Below are positions 1-9,900 of a stretch of 64,000 nt of DNA, piece by piece. The notes under the pieces were generated by a model. It worked only from the letters and a program-made list of their open reading frames with translations, made no database searches and had not been told where the DNA came from. The DNA comes from Cyprinodon diabolis (lineage: Eukaryota > Chordata > Actinopteri > Cyprinodontiformes > Cyprinodontidae): positions 19,810,974 through 19,874,973 of the forward strand of contig CM060065.1 of the NCBI GenBank assembly GCA_030533445.1, given 5' to 3'. The translations under genes and the position numbers were made by a program. How positions within the stretch are numbered: position 1 is the first letter of the stretch; each line of letters opens with the position of its first letter.

Positions 1-37
1 GTAACTTTCTGTTTTTTGTAGCATCGTTCGGTACAAC

Positions 38-3000
38 ATGATGTCATTTGTTAAGGCTGCAGCGCGCGGCCTGAATGCAATCTCCAGAGCTCACAGCCAA
101 CAAGGTAGGAAGTTTGTGTTAGAAAATATTAGAAGATACAAAAATATTTAGTGAATCCTTGGAGGAGTTTAGGAACAATTACTTATATATGTATATTGTA
201 AACAGAAAATAAATATTTTCTGAATCACTAGTTTGATAAATCCAGATATAGATGAATATGATTTTAAAAGTAAACCATTGTGTTCCCATGATCCCATGGT
301 CCAGCCAGTTTTATATGATAGAGCTTTACACACAAAGCTTTGCACGCATATATAACCCCAAGCCAAAACATTTTTTTTAATACTTTAATACTTATTTCAG
401 GTTTGATTTTCAGGTAGGCACATTCTATTTAGAATGTGCCTATCTAGAGGAAACTTCTAACCCAGGTCTCAACTCTTCTTACCAATTTTTGTTTACTAAT
501 CACCAAAATGACAATATGACAGAATAATTACATTGTAATAACATAATTATTAGTTAATGTTTTATCTTTGCTGCACTGAAATTAAATGAGAAGCTGTGAG
601 TTTTAGCATTAAAATAGTCAATGCTGTGGACAACGTGATATTCTTGAAACAATTTCGCTTAAATGTCTCTTTTTTTTTTTACTCCACAGCTCCTTTGCAC
701 AGCTGTTTGAGAATCAGTGCTGCCGGCCTGAAGACGTATCAGATCACTCCAGACTACAGTAGTAAGACTTCATCCTCTCATCCGCAGATTCATGCCTCCA
801 CTGATTACAGTTGGGATCCATACTCCTGACAGATTATGGTGTAAAATCAGATTCAGAAGGGCATCAATAAAAAAAAAAAAAAAAAAAAAATTGAAGTATT
901 ATTTTATAGTCAGAAGTTATTTCTACATTTCATAGCAATCAATAGAAAATCTTTGTTGTCTTACAGTAGTCAAACTTCCTTAATAAAATTTATCAGAATT
1001 GCTGACCAGATTTGTGAATATTTCCATTGGTGATTATTTGTCCACGTAGGCCTCCTTACCCTCCCACTAATCTATAGATCAGCAGATTATGTGTTAGTCA
1101 AGATTAAAGGAATAGTACACCCAAAACATGATTAGCCTTCATTTTCTACTCACCCCCATGCTGAACAACACTCTGGAGTACTTTTTTGATATCTCAAATG
1201 CATCTGGAGATCTGGGAGGCTTCTTGCTGTCTGCTGACATTCAAATAATGGAGGTCTATGGTGCCCGAGGCAGAAAGGTCCATAAAAGTCCACAAAAAAC
1301 GTGTCAATATTCCTCCATACTGCTCGTCCAATGTATTCCAAGTGTCCTGAGTTGGTAGCGTCCATAATTTACTCGAAACAAAGTCATTTAGAATGTTTTT
1401 AGAGCATAAACAGTAGTATATAGGACTTCCTAAAAGCGCGCGCCTGCGAGTTCACGAGTCTACGGAAACCGCGGCAGACCAAACCAGATGAAAGTGCGCA
1501 TTCAGCTCGGCAAAGAACTCATGCTCTTCCTCAACAATGAAGTCCTCAGACATTTTTCTTTCGTTGTTTCTTTCTTTGCACAGGTAAACAGCACATTTCT
1601 TCTTCTACGCTTGCATTATCGGCAGAGCAGACGCTGAATGCGCACTTTCATCTGGTTTGGTCTGCCGCAGTTTCCGTAGGCTCGTGAACTCGCAGGCGCG
1701 CGCTTTTAGGAAATCCTATACACTACTGTTTATGCTCTAAAAACATTCTAAATGACTTTGTTTCGAGTAAATTATTGATGCTACCCGCTCAGGACACTTG
1801 GAATACATTGGACGAGCAGTATGGAGGAATATTGACACGTTTTTTGTGGACTTTTATGGACCTTTCTGCCTCGGGCACCATAGACCTCCATTATTTGAAT
1901 GTCAGCAGACAGCAAGAAGCCTCCCAGATCTCCAGATGCATTTGAGATATCAAAAAAGTACTCCAGAGTGTTGTTCAGCATGGGGGTGAGTAGAAAATGA
2001 AGGCTAATCATGTTTTGGGTGTACTATTGCTTTAAACTGTATTAAACCTAAATCAGTCATTGGAATAAGTGATTTTAGGCTTTACTGAATTCTCTCCAGT
2101 AATTCTAGTATGTCATGTTTAACACTTAATGGATGCAGGTTTTAGAGTTTATTAGATTATTTGTTATTATGTTGTTGTTTTCTACTGATGTCCCACATCT
2201 GAACCTGTTTTTGTCATTTTTAACCCTTCCCTTCTCTTAAAGATGTTGTGCTACCAGAGAAACCCAAACTGAAGTTTCTGAACAAGGTGCCGAACCTAAA
2301 GAAAGCCACAAAAGAGAGTAAGAAGCTGTGGGATATCCAAGGACCAGCCACGGCAGCAAATTCCTTTACTACAGGGCAGTATGCCATTATTGTGAGTGCA
2401 CTGATAATTCACATATTTCACATATTACAATTCAACTTTATTGTCATTATAATGTCACAAGTTAAAAGCAACAAAATGTAGTTTGCATCTATCCACATGT
2501 GCTATAAAGGATATAAATATTTATTTAAATGTGTTCAAATCTATTTATGTATGGACTTAAACTGTATATATAAATAAAGAGTAAGTGTAAGAGGCTATAA
2601 AATAAATAAATATGTGAAGCCATATACAGATTTTACCGGATATATTACAAATTTCACTGCTCTAATGGGGTAAAGGTAAAAAAAACTTTGTGTTTTTATT
2701 TTTTATTCTTAAATTTTCATGTTAAGCAATTTTATTTAATCATACTTGATTAATTAAAGTGTATTCCATCTGTTGTATCTCCAGTTTTTAACTATTCTGT
2801 AATGTCAAATTGTATAAAAGTTTAAAGTTAGACCCTTGAATGAAACACAAACTTTCCTGCTTTACATTTCAGGCCATGGGTGGAGGCTACCTGCACTGGG
2901 GTCATTTAGAGATGATCCGTCTAACAATTAACCGAAAAATAGATGCCCGCACAACGTTCGCCCGTTGGCGTATCAATGCCCCGTACAAGCCAATCACACG

Positions 3001-5505
3001 TAAAGGCCTGGGCCAGCGCATGGGCGGAGGGAAAGGAGCCATCGACCATTACGTGACACCGGTCCGGTACGGACGTTTGATTGTGGAGGTGGGAGGAAAG
3101 ATAGAGCTGGGAGAGGTTGAGCATATCTTGACTGAAGTGGCCAAGAAGCTGCCTTTTCCTGCCAAGGTGAGATCACAGAGATTACTGACTATTTTCTGAG
3201 TATGTGGATGATACTGCAAGAAGAGTTCTCTTCCTGTGGTTAGAGGTTTGCAGAAGCTGTCGTTTTTTATCAAAGAGCTGATTTGGCTCTATTTTGCTCA
3301 TATTCAAAACAGTAACCACCTCAATAACCCTGATCTAACGTGTGTATAACCTACATATATGCTTGATTTAAATAAAACAAAAAAATCTCTGCATCATTAG
3401 AAATTGTGATGCTCCTGGTGGCTGCATGTCACACTAGCTCTACCGTTTTCATTCTAATGGGCTGTTCTGGAATAGCTTAGTTTCCTTTGCACGTGGACCA
3501 GGGTTTCTTTTTTTGGTGTTTATCTTCTCTGTTGTTGGATGCTGTGTAGCTGGGGGATTTAAGCTGGTGTCTTTTTTGTTTTAGGGTGTTTGTTATGATG
3601 CATAGGAAGTTTTTTTTTGTGTGTGCAAGGAGCAGCTGATTAAAATCACTAAAGCTGAAAAAAATACAACCACTTTCACAAGTCTAAGATGAGTTGAAAA
3701 GGACGAGCCAAGGATGCAAAGCAGGGGAAAGGAGAAGAGAGATATAGAGGAAAAACCAAACCAGCTCTTAGATCATTTGTTATGGGAAATGTGAAATCTT
3801 TTTCAAATAAGGTAGAAGAACCCAGGCTTCAGTAGAGTCCAATCCTGAAAATATGGAGTGCAGTATGATGTGTTTCACTGAAACATGGCTGCATCCTCAT
3901 CAACAGTGTCTCTCTGCATGACTTTCTGATCATACAAGCAAATAAAAATTTAAATAAGGCTGGAAAATTTTCATTCATTTTATAATCAAGCAGTACGGCT
4001 TCCGATGGCTATTTATTTCCATTTTCTTACAGTTTTTATTTATTACTACTTGTAATTAGTCTGTTGCTGGACTCAACCTTGAGGGAGGCAAAAATAATTG
4101 TGATCTGTGAAGATACTTGATTATTGTTATTTTTTTCAATAAAGAAAACAGTAAAATAATATGAGCTTGTCCTAATCCTGTGTAAGAAGTAGAAAGTGAG
4201 ATATTCTGTTAAAAAACAAACTAAAGTCAGGAGCCCCCCAAAAAATTAATTAACATCTGCTTTGAAAATTGCTGAGTATTAAAGGAAAACCCTGAAAAAT
4301 CTCAGCAGACATGAAGGACCTTCTAAAATAATTGGTATAGATTATAAAAACGGCACAAAGAGGCAATTTAAGAGAAAAGGATCAAGCAGAGAGAAGAAAA
4401 CAATTATGATGCAGTTGCATCTAAGGGGCCCACATCCAACTGGAGGATGCAACTCAGATGAGCCAAAACTTAACAAGGCAAAAACTAAATTTTAATCTCA
4501 GAGCCTTGAATATGGTCAGCAAGCACACCTATCCTCCTGTGAAACTCAAGACGTGGATCAGACACTGTTGGTGTGTGAGCTACATGTGCACAGAAAGCAT
4601 GCTCAAAATCCATCGCAACATTAAAAAAACGTTTTTTTAAAAGTTATTAAAAAAACAGGACCTCCTAGAAGGTTCTGGACTGACCATCTCAATCTGTTGG
4701 TCTTAGTATGATTAAGCTATTTTAGGTATCTCCATTGTGTGATTTCTGAAACCCAAGATGAGACCTGGATGCTTTTTGGCAGGAAGGAAGGTTGAGAAAA
4801 GTTCACTTTGTTTGCAGCATATATGCATCTATGGTTTCACTAAAGCAGCAACACAGCGAGCAAAAAGGCTGTGTATTATGATTTATGCTCTCTAAAAAAT
4901 GGCTGAAAATCGGGTATTTTTAAACAGGTTATGTGCTATTCTGAGAACATTTTTTCCTACTTTAATACCCTGTGCTATTACACAGGGTATTAAATAGTAA
5001 TTGCACATTATACATTGCACAAGTTATTGCTGTTTTATTGTCACATTGTAGAGTCTGGAGGCAGCAGGGATGAATGACCTGCAGTAGCGCACCTTTTTAC
5101 AAACGGTAAAAAGTCTTTCACTAAAAAAGCTCCTTAGCTTTTCTATAGTCTTGTGCAGAGGGTGGAAGGTGTTGTCTGTGATGGATGTAAGATTGGGCAG
5201 CCGCCTCCTCTCAGCCTCCTGATCCTCTGAGTCCAGAGTGCAGCCTAGGACAGAAACTGCCTTTCTCACCAGTTTGTTCAAGGTTCTAAAATGTTTTTCA
5301 TTTATTATTTCAGGTAATGAGCAGAGAGAGTCTGGAAGAAATGCAAAGAAAACAGGAAGAGATGGAGAAGAACAACCAGAATCCCTGGACCTTTCAGCAG
5401 ATAGCCCGGGGCAACATGTTGGGCATCAGGAAGGTGCTAAGTCCATTTGACCTGCACAACCATGGACGCTTTACTGGCAAATTTCACCTTCCAGGGAGGG
5501 TGTGA
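38..5505 (+). CDS. mrpl16: Mitochondrial ribosomal protein L16 (five coding exons)
   Basis: Component of the large subunit of the mitochondrial ribosome, related to bacterial uL16, which sits near the peptidyl-transferase centre and A site. Coding exons read as 38-104, 690-761, 2243-2391, 2873-3166 and 5314-5505. All junctions are GT-AG and the phases agree, giving 257 residues against about 251 in human. Recognisable blocks are GGGYLHWGH and RLTINR at the start of exon 4, then [16 protein letters not shown] and GRLIVEVGG, and [20 protein letters not shown] and a basic end (GKFHLPGRV) in exon 5. The weakly conserved N-terminus, rich in Arg, Ala and Ser, fits a mitochondrial presequence. Two ATGs are adjacent at 38 and 41; I chose the first. 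An acceptor-like TTTTTTGTAG ends at 21, so a 5' UTR exon may lie before the window. Introns 1, 2 and 4 carry repeats listed separately. Confidence 0.95.
415..442. other. Short perfect hairpin in mrpl16 intron 1
   Basis: Positions 415-426 (TAGGCACATTCT) and 431-442 are exact reverse complements around a 4-nt loop. No flanking target-site duplication is visible. It is too short for an animal pre-miRNA and may be the relic of a MITE or a chance palindrome. Confidence 0.5.
869..890. repeat. Poly(A) tract in mrpl16 intron 2
   Basis: An uninterrupted A run directly after TCAATAA. It could be the tail of a retroposed sequence, but no source is recognisable upstream. The rest of intron 2, outside the palindromic element at 1104-2035, holds nothing else I can identify. 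Confidence 0.6.
1104..2035. mobile_element. Palindromic (foldback) TTAA element, copy 1
   Basis: TTAA at 1104-1107 and 2032-2035 flanks a 924-bp element whose two halves are reverse complements. Each arm is about 400 bp (1108-1507 and 1631-2031), with ends reading AGGAATAGTACACCC and AGCAATAGTACACCC inward. The arms enclose a unique spacer of about 120 bp (1508-1630). The TTAA target site is what piggyBac-type transposases use, so a non-autonomous element mobilised by such an enzyme is a reasonable inference. No transposase is present. The arms produce matching 60-76-codon open frames, which are shadows and not genes. On the minus strand the spacer contains a short ORF start (MSEDF) also kept in copy 2 at 61.8 kb. 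It sits in mrpl16 intron 2 and could form a long hairpin in the pre-mRNA. Confidence 0.85.
3700..3940 (+). mobile_element. Decayed LINE fragment, endonuclease region
   Basis: In mrpl16 intron 4, translation of 3765-3930 with frame changes gives [17 protein letters not shown] followed by [12 protein letters not shown]. These resemble the N-terminal apurinic endonuclease motif (GNVRSL...CFTETWL) of fish L1/L2-like non-LTR retrotransposons. Stops and frameshifts show that it is dead. Family assignment is not possible from this piece. Confidence 0.5.
4961..4994. other. Perfect 14-bp hairpin in mrpl16 intron 4
   Basis: TTTAATACCCTGTG at 4961-4974 is repeated as its exact reverse complement at 4981-4994 around a 6-nt loop. 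The two arms are identical, so it is either recent or under constraint. No target-site duplication is evident. Confidence 0.55.
5024..5281 (-). mobile_element. LINE reverse-transcriptase C-terminal remnant
   Basis: An open frame on the minus strand reads [16 protein letters not shown], then [20 protein letters not shown] and [15 protein letters not shown]. This order (GxxLG, LxSIxxxxxHPL, RYRRSFxPxxxRLxN) is the usual C-terminal tail of fish LINE ORF2 proteins after the RT domain. It ends about 30 bp before mrpl16 exon 5. It is an isolated fragment, with no RT core next to it, and lies in the opposite orientation to the endonuclease fragment at 3.7-3.9 kb. Confidence 0.6.
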
Positions 5506-5654
5506 GGGACCTGTGGAGCAGCTCACATCACCCAGAACATGAATGAAGGCGTGATGACTATTTCCCTGCTTTCAGGATGATCTTGTTTTTTCATTCTAAC
5601 ATTTTGTCAAGTCATTTTCTTATATCATGTTGGTTCTGGCTCATAGAAAAACTA

Positions 5655-5660
5655 AATAAA
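5655..5660 (+). terminator. Poly(A) signal of mrpl16
   Basis: AATAAA about 150 nt after the mrpl16 stop codon, followed by GT-rich sequence. It is the first canonical hexamer after the stop. Confidence 0.7.
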
Positions 5661-5699
5661 GTATGAAAACGAAATGATTATACTTCATTTATTGAAAAC

Positions 5700-6940
5700 C
5701 ACAATGCAACATGAAAACATGAAATAATATGCTAATATGCTTATCTAAGTGTGTTTTTTAAGTGGTTTTTGCAAACATTTCATTGCATATAAATTACAAG
5801 AAAGACATTTGTGCAAAAAAAAGAATAAATTTGTACAAAACATTTCTGTAAACTCATGAATTTGCACTATGTGTGTAGATATTTGCCGGTTTAAATGATT
5901 GGAGAATTATAGCGTTTATATATTCATGTTTAATTTGATGTTAAGGAACAGCATTTTTGGTGAAATATCTCTTTTTGTTAACATTTACTTTCCCTCTCAT
6001 GCATATTTTGGGTCTCTCAAAGTCAGGTGTTTGTTACATATCATCAAACCTTTGAATTTGTGGTTTAATGATTAAATAGCTTGTTTTACAAGTTTTATAA
6101 CATAAATGTAAACAGTAGATATTTCTACTTGTTTGAAATTAAATTGTCAGTAGATTTATATTGCATATTTACAAATCAGGTGCCGATTTGTAAACATCTA
6201 GGTCAAGTATTTTTAACAAGTTATAAACCTGAATTGATCCAATTTATTTTCACTTATATTTTAACAGAGATAAGTTACATGTATGGAGGAAAACTAGTCT
6301 TTCAAATAACGGTCAATAAAAATCTGAGTATGTTGACCTTAACAATAACTTTATCTCAGAATAAAGGGATCTTTGTCCGGAAACACAAATTGAAGTAGAG
6401 GGATGAGTTACTGTTTATGGAAATGCAGCAATATAAGGAAATACTTTAAACAGGCGCAAAGTTGAAGGGCTTGTTTTATTTATTTATTTATTTTTTTTGA
6501 TGAAAATTCAGTAAAGCAATTTGATGTTAATTACCTCGAACGAGTTTTATTTAGACAAGAGGGAGACTCAACGCATTCATTTTTACACCATTTTTAATAC
6601 AATTTCAAGTCATTCTGTATCACACTTCCATGCAGATAGGTGGCAGTAGTGTGCTCCTTTCGCTTTTTTTAAACAAACGCCAAACCTGCGAAGAAAATGA
6701 AATTTTAGCGCATGCGCAGAGGTTCAAAAAACATTCCAAACGAGCAGCGCGAAAATACAAGTCGCTGGGTGATTTTACATCATGGCTGTTCTTATTGCGG
6801 GCTTTCATTTTATTTTTTTCATTTGAATCCTAAATCACATTATCGCACCTATTTAAGCTGCCTTCCGTTTTATCTCTTTTAGCGAAGCCGAAGGCGTTGC
6901 TAATTAGCTACAGTTACCTAACGGTTTCTCTAAAGTTGAC
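5700..6940 (+). other. mrpl16-cenpq intergenic region and cenpq promoter
   Basis: AT-rich, with no gene recognised. The last 350 bp change character: fewer homopolymers, several CpGs (for example GCGCATGCGCAG at about 6710) and no obvious TATA box, as expected for a housekeeping-type promoter of cenpq. A 105-codon open frame at 6081-6398 has no recognisable domain and AT-rich, non-coding-like composition; I do not call it. Confidence 0.5.
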
Positions 6941-9900
6941 ATGAAACCCACAAGAGGCTCAAACCGGCCTTCATCAAAAGCCCCCAACGGGAAAAAGAAA
7001 CCAGGAAAGGCATCAGGATCTACAGCAGACCAAGTGAGACGAGGCAAACCCGCATCTGTTAGCGACATTAATCTGTTCCTGGAGGAGTTTGTCTCTAAAT
7101 AATCCCAACTTTGCCTCGTATTTTAGGGTCAGGTGCAAAATAGACATGACAGGATCAACAAATCAAAACCACTGCAGAAAAAGAAAGGTAAGAGCTGCTT
7201 CTTTACCCTGGTGTGTGTTGTTTAGCTTTATGTTTTTTCCTAAATGGGACTGAGGTTCCCCCATAGTGTCGAAGATAAAGAAAGTTCCTGACAGCTGGAT
7301 ACTGACCCCTCCATCCACCATTACCACCATGGAGAACATATTGGACCTTTCCATACTGTGAGTTTAATCTCCTTCACCTATTCACTATAGCACTAGGACA
7401 GGTGGAACATACACGTTTATTACGATATTTACTGGTACTGTTCATTTTCTAATTTCATTAAATGTAAGGCTTTGACCACATCCCACTGCAGGCAAAACAC
7501 AAACCCCACATTTGATAACCTGCTCATTTAGGAAAATGCTTCCTCAGGACTCCAGGGATACAAAAAAGTGAAATACCACTAACCTGCACACAGTGCCTGC
7601 ATTTAGGTATATTTGAGATTGTATTAATGCTTTCATTGAGTCAGCAATGGAGAAAACAAACAAACACAAATAAAATCACAATAATACTTTAAGTTGGAGG
7701 GGTTTCATTACAGCATGTTTTGGAAGTAATTGTTTTCATTAGGACTGGGTATTCGACTTTGATTCATACAGTACTAAATTGATTCATTTCGATACAATCT
7801 GTTTTTACAATAATGAAAGTGGTTCAACTGTGCTTCAAAATACACATGTATTTTATTTTTTCCCTGTCATATTAAGCACAAAGTGCAAACTTGTAAATCA
7901 GACAGTTTGAACTTGAGATGTGAACAAAACTGTCTCAAAAGTGCAAACTTGTTTGTGAAAAGTGAAAAAGTGAAGCCTCAGGAGCAAGCAGACGTGACAC
8001 AGAGGGGACACAGCTGAGCTGCATTATCTTCACTACACAAACTATATTTGCAGCATTGTCTGCAACAACTACAGGGTGTTTGCTGGTCAGCCTCCATCTG
8101 TTAATGTCTTCAGTCAACCTATTGCCTATATTTGCAGCTCTCTGGCTTGAAGTAATCTTGGTGGTCTGTAGCCCTAGTTTTCATGATAAATTATAATTCT
8201 TCTGATGAGTTTATAATATTAAAAACAGGGCATATTGTCACAATAAAGAGAGATCAATTATAACATCGACTTAAATTCTCATTGTAACAGATAAAGAGTG
8301 ATTCATGTCTGGTTCTGCACATAATGTTTTGTTAAAAAAGAAAAAAACCCAAGGTGTCAAACTTACCAGCAAAGACTCTAATAGAGGATATTAAATGTTA
8401 ACATTTTAGCCAAAGACTGTGATTTGACCTATATTTTATCTATAGTTTCCTGATTCCTGTTGTACGATGTCTACCATTCCCAGAACTTTGCATTAGGTGT
8501 TGGTATTAAGGGCAGAATTGGGTTATATAAGTGTTTAATAAACCGGATGAGAATAGATGCTAGTTATAACATTCCATCTTAGTGGATCCTTTGTGTGTTT
8601 TTTTTTTTGTTTTTTGTTTTTTTTTTATATAAAGTACACACAGATCTTCAATAACCGTTATAAAACTCACCACTCACAAAGCATTATATGACAAATTTAT
8701 CTTATTTTACTAAATTATATCAATATCAAAAGGATCTGCATGGACAGCATGAATATAGATTAATGTGAAAGTACTTTCTGTTCATGCCTGCTATACAACT
8801 TATGTTTATTTCTTATTATTGTCTATAAACGGAACAAAAAAAGAACCAGAAAGTGAAAGATTTGTGCAGTGAAGACTCAAAATAACATAAACACAACCGG
8901 AAGATCTTAAAAACATGTTTAGAGCTTTGTGAAACTTTTAGCAGATTATAAACTTTACATGTTTATTGATGTTTGAATCCAAAGGTCTGACTAAATATTG
9001 ATTAAGAACATATGCTGAAATGTACAAATTAAACTATTATGATCAGGGTCAAGAAAGGGGGGAAAAATAAGATTCCTTGCAAGATTACAAGTATTTTTGC
9101 AGTAAAACTATAGTGGTCTCTGTTCTGATCCAATTATATTGAATCCATTTAAAGACATGCAGTCCAATTAGAGTTTGGTCTATTTACATTCCAGCTGGAC
9201 TCAGAATCTGCTAATCAGTTAACAGATATTAATGTGGAGCTAACCATTCTCCCAATCTCTTGTTTGATTGACTGTATCTGCTGGAAACACATCTGCTCTG
9301 TATAAATCTATGTCTGTAGTCTAAAACTTCCAAAGCATCCGAGGCCAACATCATGGACCCAGACAGCTGAGAAACCGATGCATTTACAGCAGCTGAATAA
9401 AAGTCAAAACAAGGATGGAAATTACCGTATTCTCTTTGTTGACAGAGCAACCCTTGCTCAGAAGCAGACGGAGAAGAAAGAGATCCAGGATCATCTGAAC
9501 ATCATTAAAAACAGGTGAACATTCAGTATTTAAGTATAAATAGATCAAATAACTCATACATGGAATGTAGGCCTTCAAAAATACTTTGGAAGACTAAGGA
9601 TTCATTTATCAAAATTGTTTAATTAATATGTTTAAACTCTTACCGAGTTTATTTTGCAATGCCAAATTGATTTGAAATGGGTCCTTTTAGTTTAAAGGAC
9701 ATTTAGGTCTAAATATGAAAGACAAGGGATCTATCAAGTATAAAGGACTCTTTCTATTAAAGAAAAAATCTACAAAGGATTTCCCTTGTTTTATTGATTG
9801 AATGCATATAATGCAGCAAGACTGAAACGTTTTCTCCAAACATTTTCAGGTTTTTAGCTCGTTGTGCAAAGCTTAAAGTTCCAGTGCAGAAAGGGGAAGA

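Noticed and set aside
1128..2011. Paired 60-76-codon ORFs on both strands
   Set aside because: They are mirror translations of the arms of a palindromic transposable element, repeated at 61.8-62.7 kb.
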